Position numbers and translations under genes: made by a program
Shown here: positions 39,620 through 48,397 of the stretch, piece by piece
Numbering within the stretch: the first letter of the stretch is position 1
Layout of the letters: each line of letters opens with the position of its first letter
Notes under the pieces: model-generated
What the model saw: the letters and a program-made list of their open reading frames with translations, nothing else
The model's database searches: none
Told to the model about the DNA's origin: nothing
DNA from: Acidimicrobiales bacterium
GTDB taxonomy: Bacteria; Actinomycetota; Acidimicrobiia; Acidimicrobiales; MedAcidi-G1
Assembly (NCBI GenBank): GCA_022452145.1
Contig: JAKURY010000002.1
Location: 62,001-126,000 of the forward strand
DNA: 64,000 nucleotides
Direction: 5' to 3'

Positions 39620-39648
39620 TTGCCGGTGGGGGGAGGCGGCCCTAGCCT
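39620..39648 (+). promoter_or_regulatory. rplM-rpsI promoter
   Basis: TTGCCG (39620-39625), 17-nt spacer, TAGCCT (39643-39648), in the 182-nt gap after truA. It gives a leader of roughly 95 nt before rplM. Confidence 0.55.
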
Positions 39649-39752
39649 TGGTCCCCGGTCCGATCGCGCCCGGTTTCGGCGCTGATCCCCGGTGGTCGAA
39701 CCGGCCTCCGTGGTCCTCATCCAGTGTTCTCTCCACGAAACAGGTGGTTTCC

Positions 39753-40205
39753 GTGTCCACGTACACCCCCAAGGCCAGCGAGATCCAGCGTGCCTGGCAC
39801 GTCGTCGACGCCGATGGTCTGATCCTCGGACGTATGGCGTCTGGGGTGGCGGCGATTCTCCGCGGCAAGCACAAGCCGACCTTCGCCCCCCACATCGACA
39901 CCGGTGACCACGTCGTGATCATCAACGCCGACAAGGTCGTCCTGACCGGCGCCAAGGCGACCGACAAGAACGTCTACGACCACTCCGGGTATCCGGGCGG
40001 TCTCCGCACCCGGTCCTACGGCGAGTTCCTGGCGTCGAAGCCGGAGGAGGCGGTCCGTCGGACCATCCGGGGCATGCTCCCCAAGAACCGCCTGGGTCGC
40101 CAGCAGATCACCAAGTTGAAGGTCTACCGCGGTGCCGACCATCCGCACGAGGCTCAGCAGCCGCAGCCGCTGGCCCTCGACCACGCCCGGGCCCGCACGG
40201 CCTGA
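39753..40205 (+). CDS. rplM: 50S ribosomal protein L13
   Basis: 150 aa from GTG 39753, matching the family start (M-x-T-Y-x-P). [27 protein letters not shown] and [30 protein letters not shown] are conserved. In E. coli L13 regulates rplM-rpsI. The longer upstream open frame is spurious. Confidence 0.96.
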   Translation: MSTYTPKASEIQRAWHVVDADGLILGRMASGVAAILRGKHKPTFAPHIDTGDHVVIINADKVVLTGAKATDKNVYDHSGYPGGLRTRSYGEFLASKPEEAVRRTIRGMLPKNRLGRQQITKLKVYRGADHPHEAQQPQPLALDHARARTA

Positions 40206-40219
40206 ACCAGGAGCCTCCG

Positions 40220-40612
40220 ATGTCCAGCCCCCTCATCCAGTCCACCGGTCGTCGCAAGCGGTCGGTCGCCCGTGTCCGGCTCCGTCCCGGTACCGGCAAC
40301 GTGACGGTGAACGGCCGCACGGCCGAGGACTACTTCCCGTCGGAGAGCCACCGCCTGGTGTTCATGGAGCCGCTCCGGGTCACGGCGACCGAGGGCGCAT
40401 ACGACATCGACGTGACGCTCCACGGTGGTGGTGTGAGTGGCCAGGCCGGTGCCATGCGGCTCGGCATCTCCCGCGCGCTGGAGGCCCTTGAGCCCGAGCG
40501 CCGTCCTGCCCTGAAGCAGGCGGGCCTCCTGACGCGGGATGACCGCAAGAAGGAGTCCAAGAAGTACGGCCTCCACAAGGCCCGCAAGGCGCCGCAGTAC
40601 TCCAAGCGCTGA
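40220..40612 (+). CDS. rpsI: 30S ribosomal protein S9
   Basis: 130 aa. [25 protein letters not shown]-terminus and the C-terminal [17 protein letters not shown], whose terminal Lys-Arg reaches the P-site tRNA anticodon. It follows rplM by 14 nt. Confidence 0.97.
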   Translation: MSSPLIQSTGRRKRSVARVRLRPGTGNVTVNGRTAEDYFPSESHRLVFMEPLRVTATEGAYDIDVTLHGGGVSGQAGAMRLGISRALEALEPERRPALKQAGLLTRDDRKKESKKYGLHKARKAPQYSKR

Positions 40613-40640
40613 GCGGCGGCCCGACGTCCGGTCCGGCTTC

Positions 40641-40646
40641 TACGCT
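40641..40646 (+). promoter_or_regulatory. -10 box of glmM, leaderless type
   Basis: TACGCT ends 7 nt before the glmM ATG at 40654, and no Shine-Dalgarno sequence lies between them. No clear -35 is visible. Confidence 0.45.
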
Positions 40647-40653
40647 GCCCTGC

Positions 40654-42006
40654 ATGGCAGGAGCAGGGGTCCCTCCAGCGGGCCTCCGATTCGGTACCGA
40701 TGGCGTACGCGCCCGTGCTGGCACGCGACTCGACGAACCGGTCGTCCGCGCCCTCGGGGCGGCCGCCGCAGGGTTTCTGGGGGCCGACCGGGTGTTCGTC
40801 GGCCGTGACACGCGGGAGTCCGGGCCGGGCCTGTCCCGGGCACTTGCGGAGGGGCTGTCCGCCGGTGGCCTGGACGTGGTGCAGATGGGCGTGGTCCCGA
40901 CACCGGCCGTTGCCCATGCCGCCGCCGCCGGCGCCGCCGCTGCCGCCATGGTCTCGGCGTCGCACAACCCGTGGCAGGACAACGGGGTCAAGCTGTTCTC
41001 GGCCGGAGGGTTGAAGCTGGACGATGCCGTTCAGGCCGCCGTGCAGGACGCCTGGGACACGACGCCCCGACTCGAGGACCCGGTCCCGGTCGACGGATGG
41101 TCGGACGAAGCATCCACCGAGGCCTCCCGCCACTGGGTGGACGCCGTGGTGGCGTCCGTGCGACCCGGAGCCCTGGCCGGTCTGGGCCTCGTCGTGGACT
41201 GCGCCAACGGTGCCACCTCGTCGTTGGCTGGCGGCGCGTTGGCCCGCCTGGGGGCCGACGTCACGGTGATCAACTCCGAACCCGACGGGCGGAACATCAA
41301 CGAGGGCTGTGGGTCGACCCGTCCCGGTGGACTGCAGGCCGCCGTGCTGGCCCTCGGGGCCGACGCCGGCCTGGCCCTTGACGGCGACGGCGACCGGGTG
41401 GTGGCCGTGGGCGACGACGGGAGGCTGCTGGACGGCGACGACCTGCTGGCCGTCTGTGGGGTGGACCGCAACGAGCGGGGAACCCTGCCCGGTTCCACGG
41501 TGGTGGTGACCGTCATGGCCAACCTGGGGCTCCGACGGGCTCTGGACGACCACGGGATAGCCGTCCACGAGACGGCGGTTGGCGACCGGTACGTGCTGGA
41601 GGCCCTGGAGGCCAACGGGTGGTCGCTGGGCGGCGAGCAGTCGGGACACGTGATCTTCCGGGACCTGGCCACGACGGGCGACGGCCTGCTCACCGGGATC
41701 CAGGCCCTCGACGCAGCCAGGCGGGCCGACCGGTCTCTGGGTGGTCGCGCGGCCGACCTGGTGGTCCGTGCCCCGCAGGTGCTGCATGCCGTCCCCGTGG
41801 TCGGCGACGCAGCGGCCCTGGTGGCGGTGCTGGCGGGCGAGATCGCTGCGGCCGCCGCGGATCTGGGTGATGCCGGACGGTTGCTGGTGCGTCCGTCTGG
41901 CACCGAACCGGTGGTGAGGGTGATGGTCGAGGCATTCGACGCGGGCACTGCGTCGGAGGTGGCCGGGCGCCTCGTTGAGGCTGTCGAGCGGGCTGACCGA
42001 ACCTGA
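40654..42006 (+). CDS. glmM: Phosphoglucosamine mutase
   Basis: 450 aa. Converts glucosamine-6-phosphate to glucosamine-1-phosphate for UDP-GlcNAc and peptidoglycan. N-terminal LRFGTDGVRA, phosphoserine motif SASHNP with the reactive Ser at residue 103, metal loop LDGDGDRVV, sugar-binding GGEQSGHVIF and the final phosphate loop RPSGTEPVVRVMVEA. It precedes the glmS-like gene by 77 nt, the usual pairing in actinobacteria. The start codon lacks a Shine-Dalgarno site (see the -10 box immediately upstream). Confidence 0.96.
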   Translation: MAGAGVPPAGLRFGTDGVRARAGTRLDEPVVRALGAAAAGFLGADRVFVGRDTRESGPGLSRALAEGLSAGGLDVVQMGVVPTPAVAHAAAAGAAAAAMVSASHNPWQDNGVKLFSAGGLKLDDAVQAAVQDAWDTTPRLEDPVPVDGWSDEASTEASRHWVDAVVASVRPGALAGLGLVVDCANGATSSLAGGALARLGADVTVINSEPDGRNINEGCGSTRPGGLQAAVLALGADAGLALDGDGDRVVAVGDDGRLLDGDDLLAVCGVDRNERGTLPGSTVVVTVMANLGLRRALDDHGIAVHETAVGDRYVLEALEANGWSLGGEQSGHVIFRDLATTGDGLLTGIQALDAARRADRSLGGRAADLVVRAPQVLHAVPVVGDAAALVAVLAGEIAAAAADLGDAGRLLVRPSGTEPVVRVMVEAFDAGTASEVAGRLVEAVERADRT

Positions 42007-42083
42007 GCCCGTAGAATTCCTAGAGTTGTCGCGCTGGCCGTCGAATCGGTTCGGCGGGACGGAAAGGGCAGAGACCAGGACAC

Positions 42084-45000
42084 ATGTGCGGCATCATCGC
42101 GGTCCTCCGCCGTCCCTCCGGTCGAGCCGTTCCCGGCTCCGACGACGTCCTCGCACCGCTCGTCGCCGCCGTGGACCTCCTGGGCACGGCGGATCCGTCC
42201 CGGCTGTCCGACGCCGCCGATCTGCTCGAGGGGGCTGACCGCCTGTTGGGCGGGGTTCCCGGACTCCTGGCCCTGGATCGGGATCCCTCGTTGGTGGGGC
42301 GCGTCACGGCCACCCTGGCCGTGGCTCCAAGGCTACTCGTCGGCTTCGAAGAGGTGCTCGGGGAGTCGACCGACGTGGAGGAGGCCAACGCCGCCCTGGT
42401 CCGGGTGCGGGACGCCCTGTGGTCCGTCACCCGGGACCGCCTTGGAACGCATGCGGGTGTGGCGTCCCTGCGCAGTGCGGCTCCCGCGCCCAGCGACGCC
42501 GGCCTGGCAGTGTTGCTGTCCACCCAGCAGGCCCTGTCGGCGATAGACCGCCTGGAGGTCCGCGGCCGGGATTCTGCCGGTCTCCAACTCACCCTTTGGG
42601 ACCACGGCCTCGATCCGGCCGACCCGGCGGTCGTGGCCCGCACGGCGGATCCCCTGCACCGCACGGGCAGCGTGCGGGTCCTGGACGGTGGCGGCCTGGC
42701 CTTCGTGGTGAAGGTGGCTGCCGAGATCGGTGAGCTGGGTGACAACACGGCGGCGCTACGCGGCGCCCTGGCCGCCGACGGGCTGCTGGCCCGGGCCCTG
42801 GCGGCACCGGCCGTCGAGGGATCGCTGCTGGGCCACACCCGTTGGGCCAGCGTGGGCCTCATCTCCGAACCCAACGCACACCCGCTGGACTCCACCCGGG
42901 CCGACGGCGAGCCGTCAGGCGTGGTCACGGCGGTCCAGAACGGGGACGTGGACAACCACGTCGACCTGGTGGTCGCGGAGGGCCTCAGCGTGGCGCCCGA
43001 GATCACCACCGATGCCAAGATCGTGCCCACCCTGTGTGCCGCCCACCTCGCTGCCGGCCACGACCACCGCGAGGCCTTCCGGCGGACCGTGAGCGTGATC
43101 GAGGGTTCGCTGGCGATCGGCGCGGTGGTCGGGGACGCTCCGGGCCGGCTCCTGCTGGCCCTGCGGGGAAGTGGCCAGGGCCTCTATGTCGGCCTGGCCG
43201 AGGACGCCTTCGTGGTGGCCAGCGAGCCCTACGGGGTGGTGGAGATGACCGGCCGGTACCTGCGGATGGAGGGCGAGACGCCAGCCGACCCGGCTGACCC
43301 GGCGGCCAGCAGGGGCCAGATCGTGGAGTTGGAGGCGGCCCTGGCCGGCACGGTCGAGGGGATCCGCCGCCGGTCCTACGACGGTCGGGACCTGCCGGTG
43401 GGTGGCGACGACCTGACCGGGGCGGAGATAACCACCCGTGACATTGACCGGGGCGACCACCCACACTTCCTGTTGAAGGAGATCGGCGAGTCCCCGGCGT
43501 CGGTCCGGTCCACCCTCCGGGGCCGTCTGGCGGGCGATGCCGCGGGTGGGTTCGAGGTCCGCCTGGGGGTGGCGTCGTTGGGCGAGGGCCTGCGCGCCGA
43601 CCTGGCTTCGGGGGCGATCCGTCGGGTGCTGGTGATCGGCCAGGGGACCGCCGCGGTGGCCGCGATGGCTGTGGCCAGGTCGCTGGCCGACGAGCTGGCC
43701 GGGTCGGGCATCGAGGTGGATGCCCTGCCGGCCACCGAGCTCTCGGGCTTCGGGCTCTCGCCGGACATGGCCGACGTCATGGTCGTGGCCATCAGCCAGT
43801 CGGGCACCACCACCGACACGAACCGCACAGTCGACCTGGTGCGGTCCCGCGGGGCCCGGGTGGTGGCCATCGTGAACCGTCGTAACAGCGACCTCGTGGA
43901 CCGGTCGGATGGCGTGCTGTACACGTCGGACGGCCGGGACGTCGAGATGAGCGTGGCCTCCACCAAGGCCTTCTACGCCCAGGCGGTGGCCGGCGTGCTG
44001 CTGGCCGTGGCGGTGGCCGACGCCGCCGGGCTGCCGGGATCACCGGAGCGGTCCGAGGTGCTGGCGGGCCTCCAGGGCCTGCCCGATGCCATGGACGACG
44101 TGCTGGCCATGCGGGACCGGATTGCCGAGATCGCCGAACGGCACGCTCCGGCCCGTCGCTACTGGGCGGTGGTGGGCAGTGGTCCGAACCTGACAGCGGC
44201 TCGGGAGATCCGGATCAAGCTCTCGGAGCTCTGCTACAAGTCGATCGCCGCGGATGCCACCGAGGACAAGAAGCACATCGACCTGTCGGCCGAGCCGATG
44301 ATCCTGGTGTGCGCCACGGGGCTGGTGGGCTCGACTGCCGACGACGTGGCCAAGGAGGTGGCCATCTACCGGGCCCACAGGGCCGCACCGGTGGTCGTCG
44401 CCGACGCAGGCTCGTCCCGGTTCGCCGGGGCTCTGGACGTCATCGCAGTACCGCAGGTCCACCCCAGCCTGGCCTTCCTGCTGTCGGCGATGGTCGGCCA
44501 CCTTTTCGGGTATGAGGCGGCCAGGGCCATCGACGCCCAGGCACGACCCCTCCGGAAGGCGCACGCGGCGATCGAGCACGAGGCGCAGCGACGCCAGTCC
44601 ACGGCCGCCGAGCCCGGCGAAGCGGCCGACGGCACCCTGCTGGAGGACCTCAGGGTGGCGGCATCCGCCTTCTTCGACGAACTGCGCAGCGGACGCCTGA
44701 ACGGCAACCTGGAGGCTTCTACCGCCGTGCGCCTCTCGACACACTTCCGGTTCGCCCTGGGCGACGTGCCGTTGGAGTCGTACCAGCTGGAGTTCGGACG
44801 GGTCGGGACACCGGCGCTGGTCCTGGACGACCTGGCCGCCTCGCTGACGGTGGCCATCGAGGAGCTCACCCGCCCCATCGATGCCATCAAGCACCAGGCC
44901 AAGACGGTGACCGTGGGTATCTCCCGTACCGACGAGACGCTCTTCGAGGCCCGCCTGGCCCGCGTGGTCTTGGACGCCGGCACCCCCCGGGACTCCCTCA

Positions 45001-45497
45001 GCTACCGGACGCTGCGTGTGCTGGTCGCCTTGGATCCGGCGGTGGCCGAGGTGGTGGGCTTCACCCGCTACCGGGTGGACGGGCTGGACGGACCTGTGCC
45101 CACGGTGGCGATCATGGACCGAGGTGGCGTGTCTATCGGGATCCCGTCGCGCACCGACCGCGATCCCACCCTGCGGGGCACCAAGCACCGCGTTGCCGTC
45201 GAGCGCGACGTGCTGGTGACTCGCGGTGCCCGCGACGACCGGACCATCGTGCTGGTCCCCGAGGTGAAGGACCGGGAGACGGTCGGCCTCACCCTGTTGC
45301 ACGTGGTGCTGCGTGATCGCCTGGCGCCGGACGTCCTGCGCGGCGTTCTCCAGGGGTACGACAACCGCTACGGCGCTGTGCGCGATGCCGTGTGCGAGAC
45401 CGAGCCCGACCTGCGCGACGACCTTCTGGCCGAGTTGCCCGTGGTGGACCTGCTGACCGAGCCGGTGCTGGTCGTAGCAGACCGGCTGCGGGACTGA
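42084..45497 (+). CDS. glmS: Giant GlmS-like glutamine-fructose-6-phosphate aminotransferase
   Basis: 1,137 aa, nearly twice the usual ~610 aa. It starts MCGIIAV, giving the N-terminal nucleophile Cys after Met removal. About 145 extra residues then intervene before RGRDSAGLQL (160-169). The glutaminase motifs HTRW (251-254) and QNG (285-287) follow. HFLLKEIGESP (461-471) leads into two SIS domains: SQSGTTTDT and STKAF (571-579, 626-630), then VGSGPN...EIRIKLSELCYKS (697-720). The canonical HGPLALI-type loop is replaced by EDKKHIDLSAEP. AKTVTVG (939-945), which resembles the GlmS C-terminal 'LAKSVTVE' end, is followed by ~190 further residues of unknown fold. Position after glmM argues that it is the cell's glucosamine-6-phosphate synthase, supplying glmM. 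Confidence 0.85.
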   Translation: MCGIIAVLRRPSGRAVPGSDDVLAPLVAAVDLLGTADPSRLSDAADLLEGADRLLGGVPGLLALDRDPSLVGRVTATLAVAPRLLVGFEEVLGESTDVEEANAALVRVRDALWSVTRDRLGTHAGVASLRSAAPAPSDAGLAVLLSTQQALSAIDRLEVRGRDSAGLQLTLWDHGLDPADPAVVARTADPLHRTGSVRVLDGGGLAFVVKVAAEIGELGDNTAALRGALAADGLLARALAAPAVEGSLLGHTRWASVGLISEPNAHPLDSTRADGEPSGVVTAVQNGDVDNHVDLVVAEGLSVAPEITTDAKIVPTLCAAHLAAGHDHREAFRRTVSVIEGSLAIGAVVGDAPGRLLLALRGSGQGLYVGLAEDAFVVASEPYGVVEMTGRYLRMEGETPADPADPAASRGQIVELEAALAGTVEGIRRRSYDGRDLPVGGDDLTGAEITTRDIDRGDHPHFLLKEIGESPASVRSTLRGRLAGDAAGGFEVRLGVASLGEGLRADLASGAIRRVLVIGQGTAAVAAMAVARSLADELAGSGIEVDALPATELSGFGLSPDMADVMVVAISQSGTTTDTNRTVDLVRSRGARVVAIVNRRNSDLVDRSDGVLYTSDGRDVEMSVASTKAFYAQAVAGVLLAVAVADAAGLPGSPERSEVLAGLQGLPDAMDDVLAMRDRIAEIAERHAPARRYWAVVGSGPNLTAAREIRIKLSELCYKSIAADATEDKKHIDLSAEPMILVCATGLVGSTADDVAKEVAIYRAHRAAPVVVADAGSSRFAGALDVIAVPQVHPSLAFLLSAMVGHLFGYEAARAIDAQARPLRKAHAAIEHEAQRRQSTAAEPGEAADGTLLEDLRVAASAFFDELRSGRLNGNLEASTAVRLSTHFRFALGDVPLESYQLEFGRVGTPALVLDDLAASLTVAIEELTRPIDAIKHQAKTVTVGISRTDETLFEARLARVVLDAGTPRDSLSYRTLRVLVALDPAVAEVVGFTRYRVDGLDGPVPTVAIMDRGGVSIGIPSRTDRDPTLRGTKHRVAVERDVLVTRGARDDRTIVLVPEVKDRETVGLTLLHVVLRDRLAPDVLRGVLQGYDNRYGAVRDAVCETEPDLRDDLLAELPVVDLLTEPVLVVADRLRD

Positions 45498-45521
45498 TCG
45501 GCCGACCGTGGTGCCTGGTCG

Positions 45522-45887
45522 ATGATCGGGATCGGCGTCGACCTGGTCGACATCGACCGCTTCCGGCGGTCGTTGGAGCGGACGCCGTCGTTGCGGGACC
45601 GGCTCTTCCGCCCCGCCGAGCGCGCCTACGCGGACGCCCACGTGGATCCGGCCGGGCGCTACGCGGTGCGCTTCGCCGTCAAGGAGGCAGCGCTCAAGGC
45701 ACTCGGGTTGGGCCTCGGGGGCATGGCCATGTTCGACATCGAGGTGGTGCGCGAGGGCCTGGGCCCGCCAGCCCTGGTGCTCCACGGGGCGGCGGCCGAG
45801 GTGGCGATGGAGGCCGGGGTGCGACGTTGGCTGGTGACGATGAGCCACACCGGACACCTGGCCCAGGCGACGGTTGTGGCCCTGTGA
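45522..45887 (+). CDS. acpS: Holo-[acyl-carrier-protein] synthase
   Basis: 121 aa, full length. Family motifs MIGIGVDLVDIDRF (Mg-binding Asp) and RYAVRFAVKEAALKALGLG (catalytic Glu). Transfers 4'-phosphopantetheine from CoA to acyl carrier protein. Located between the glmS-like gene and nnr, as in many actinobacteria. Confidence 0.95.
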   Translation: MIGIGVDLVDIDRFRRSLERTPSLRDRLFRPAERAYADAHVDPAGRYAVRFAVKEAALKALGLGLGGMAMFDIEVVREGLGPPALVLHGAAAEVAMEAGVRRWLVTMSHTGHLAQATVVAL

Positions 45888-45909
45888 GGCGGGGACCGGT
45901 CGTACGCCG

Positions 45910-47289
45910 ATGATTCCGGTCGTAACCCCGGAGGAGATGGCCTCCATCGACGCGGCGGCCCCCGAGCCCGTCGGGGTACTCGTGCAACGGGCCGGCAGCG
46001 CCGTGGCGCGCGGTGTGCTCGAGGTGCTGGGCGGGGCCTACGGCCGGCGGGTCGTCGTCGTGGCCGGCAAGGGTTCCAACGGCGCCGACGGGAGGGTGGC
46101 GGCGGCACGCCTTCGGCGTCGTGGTGTCCGGACCCTGGTGCTGGAGGCCACCGATGCGCCAGCCTCTCTGCCGGCCGACGGGATGCCTGCCATCGACTTG
46201 GTGGTCGACGCCGCCTACGGCACCGGCCTGGGTCGCCCGTACGTGGCGCCCACCACCGGTGTGCCGGTGCTGGCCGTGGACCTCCCCTCCGGGCTGGACG
46301 GCCTGACGGGCGTGGCCTGTGGCAGCCCGTCGGCAGCAGTTCGCACGGTCACCTTCGGGGCGCTCAAGCCTGGCCTTCTGTTCGCCGACGGACCAGCTTT
46401 GGCCGGTCGGATGGATGTGGCCGACATCGGCCTCGACGTGTCCGACGCATCCGTGCAGCTGGTCGAGGACGTCGACGTGGTCGACCTCGTGCCAGCCCGT
46501 CCTGACGACGCCCACAAGTGGCAGAGCGCCTGCTGGGTGCTGGCAGGGTCTGAGGGCATGCCGGGGGCGCCCGGGCTGGCCGCCGAGGCGGCCCTGCGGG
46601 CCGGTGCCGGCTACGTGCGCCTGTCGGTTCCCGGTGGAACGCCCGTCCCGACTCCCGTGGAGGTCGTCCAGGAGCCGGTCGGTCCCGACCTGTCGCTGGA
46701 CGCCTCCGACGCAGGTCGCTTTGCCGCGTTGGTCGTCGGACCGGGCGCGGGTGGCGACGATCGCACAGCCGTCGGCATTCGTCGCCTGGTGGCAGAGGTC
46801 GACCGTCCGCTGGTGGTAGACGGCGATGGCCTGACGGCGCTGGCCGCAGGCGACGTGGTCGGGATCTGTCGGGGTCGATCGGTGCCGGCGGTGCTCACGC
46901 CCCACGACGGCGAGTTCGAGCGGCTGGCCGGCGAGCGGCCCGGGTTGGACCGTATCGCTTCGGTTCGATCTTTTGCCGGACGCACCGGCGCGGTGGTCCT
47001 CTGCAAGGGGCCGACCACGGTCGTGGCGTCGCCCGACGGCCGGGTCCGCCTGGCCACGACCGGTGACCGGCGCCTGGCCACGGCGGGTACCGGCGACGTG
47101 CTGGCAGGCATCCTCGGGGCGTTCCTGGCCCGCGGGGCCGATCCGTTCGACGCTGCGGCTGCCGCAGCCCACGTGCACGGGCGGCTTGGCGTCCTCCTTC
47201 CACCCACCGGGGTGGTGGCGAGGGACCTGTCGGCCGGGCTGGTCGAGGTGCTCGTGGACCTGGGCGTCGACGGCAGGGGGCTGGCCTGA
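45910..47289 (+). CDS. nnr: Bifunctional NAD(P)H-hydrate epimerase / ADP-dependent dehydratase
   Basis: 459 aa from ATG 45910; a GTG-initiated extension back to 45874 would overlap acpS and is less likely. N-terminal YjeF_N epimerase domain (VVAGKGSNGADGRVAAARL, VVDAAYGTGL, VDLPSGLDG) and C-terminal ribokinase-like dehydratase domain (LTPHDGEFERLAG, VVLCKGPTTVVASPDG, TAGTGDVLAGILGAFLARG). Repairs NADH/NADPH damaged by hydration. The stop overlaps the alr ATG. Confidence 0.94.
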   Translation: MIPVVTPEEMASIDAAAPEPVGVLVQRAGSAVARGVLEVLGGAYGRRVVVVAGKGSNGADGRVAAARLRRRGVRTLVLEATDAPASLPADGMPAIDLVVDAAYGTGLGRPYVAPTTGVPVLAVDLPSGLDGLTGVACGSPSAAVRTVTFGALKPGLLFADGPALAGRMDVADIGLDVSDASVQLVEDVDVVDLVPARPDDAHKWQSACWVLAGSEGMPGAPGLAAEAALRAGAGYVRLSVPGGTPVPTPVEVVQEPVGPDLSLDASDAGRFAALVVGPGAGGDDRTAVGIRRLVAEVDRPLVVDGDGLTALAAGDVVGICRGRSVPAVLTPHDGEFERLAGERPGLDRIASVRSFAGRTGAVVLCKGPTTVVASPDGRVRLATTGDRRLATAGTGDVLAGILGAFLARGADPFDAAAAAAHVHGRLGVLLPPTGVVARDLSAGLVEVLVDLGVDGRGLA

Positions 47290-48389
47290 TGCGTCCCACC
47301 TGGTTCTCGGTGGACCTCGACGCGGTGGCCCACAACGTCCGGGCCTTCCGTGACCTCGTGGCACCGGCCGAGGTCTGCACGGTGGTCAAGGCAGATGGCT
47401 ACGGCCATGGTGCCCCGGCCGTGGCCAGGGCCGCCCTGGGTGCCGGTGCCACCTGGCTGGCCGTCGCCCTCGTGGAGGAGGCGGCGGAGTTGAGGGATTC
47501 CGGGCTGGCCGCCCCGATACTCGTGCTCTCAGAGCCGCGCCCCACCGAGATGGCCGACGTGGCCGGCCTCGGCGGGGTGCGCCCGACCCTCTACACGCAG
47601 GCGGGCGTGGACGCCTACGGGTCGGTGGCCGGCGTCGGCTCACCGGTCCACCTGAAGGTCGACACGGGCATGCACCGGGTGGGGGTCCGTGCCGACGAAG
47701 CGGTGGCCGTGTCAGAACGGATCCTGGACTCGGGCCTCGAACTGGAGGGGGTCTTCTCCCACTGCGCGGTGGCCGACGAGCCCGGGGACCCGTTGACCAC
47801 CGTCCAGGTCGAGCGGTTCGAGGCCGTGCTGGCCGACCTGGCCACCCATGGGATCGAACCACCCATCGTCCACCTGGCCAACACGGCAACCGCCCTGACC
47901 CGTCCCGAGGCCGGGCACTCGATGGTCAGGATCGGGCTCGGAGCCTATGGCGTCTCCCCGGGCCCGGAGCTGGCCGACCGGTGTCGGCAGCTCGGCCTGC
48001 GCCAGGCCATCACGGTCCACAGCCGGGTGGTCCACCTGCAGAACATCGCCGCCGGCGAGGGGGTCGGATACGGGCACCGCTGGACGAGCGCACGGGAGAC
48101 GCGGTTGGCCACCGTACCCGTGGGCTACGCCGACGGCCTGGCCCGGGCGTGGGGCATGGGTGGCGCGGCGCTCGTCGGTGGGCGACGTAGACCGTTGCGT
48201 GGCGTGGTCTCCATGGACTCCCTTGTCATAGAGGTCGACGAGGCCGTGGCGCTCGGCGACGAGGTGGTGCTGCTAGGCGCGCAGGGCGACGAGATGATCG
48301 AGGTGGCCGAGGTCTCCGAGGTCATCGGCCAGATCCCCTGGGAGGTGCTCAGCCGCCTGGGCCGCCGCCCGCCCAGGCTCTATCCCTAG
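47289..48389 (+). CDS. alr: Alanine racemase
   Basis: 366 aa. PLP-binding Lys34 in VVKADGYGHG and the second catalytic Tyr (about residue 261) in GEGVGYGHRW, with the D-MHRVG substrate segment KVDTGMHRVGV. Makes D-alanine for peptidoglycan. Its stop codon TAG is part of the -10 box of the next gene. Confidence 0.96.
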   Translation: MRPTWFSVDLDAVAHNVRAFRDLVAPAEVCTVVKADGYGHGAPAVARAALGAGATWLAVALVEEAAELRDSGLAAPILVLSEPRPTEMADVAGLGGVRPTLYTQAGVDAYGSVAGVGSPVHLKVDTGMHRVGVRADEAVAVSERILDSGLELEGVFSHCAVADEPGDPLTTVQVERFEAVLADLATHGIEPPIVHLANTATALTRPEAGHSMVRIGLGAYGVSPGPELADRCRQLGLRQAITVHSRVVHLQNIAAGEGVGYGHRWTSARETRLATVPVGYADGLARAWGMGGAALVGGRRRPLRGVVSMDSLVIEVDEAVALGDEVVLLGAQGDEMIEVAEVSEVIGQIPWEVLSRLGRRPPRLYP

Positions 48390-48392
48390 GGT
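48387..48392 (+). promoter_or_regulatory. -10 box of DUF3524 gene, leaderless type
   Basis: TAGGGT, whose first three bases are the alr stop codon, ends 5 nt before the ATG at 48398. No Shine-Dalgarno sequence is present. The same hexamer serves yajQ. Confidence 0.4.
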
Positions 48393-48397
48393 CCCAG

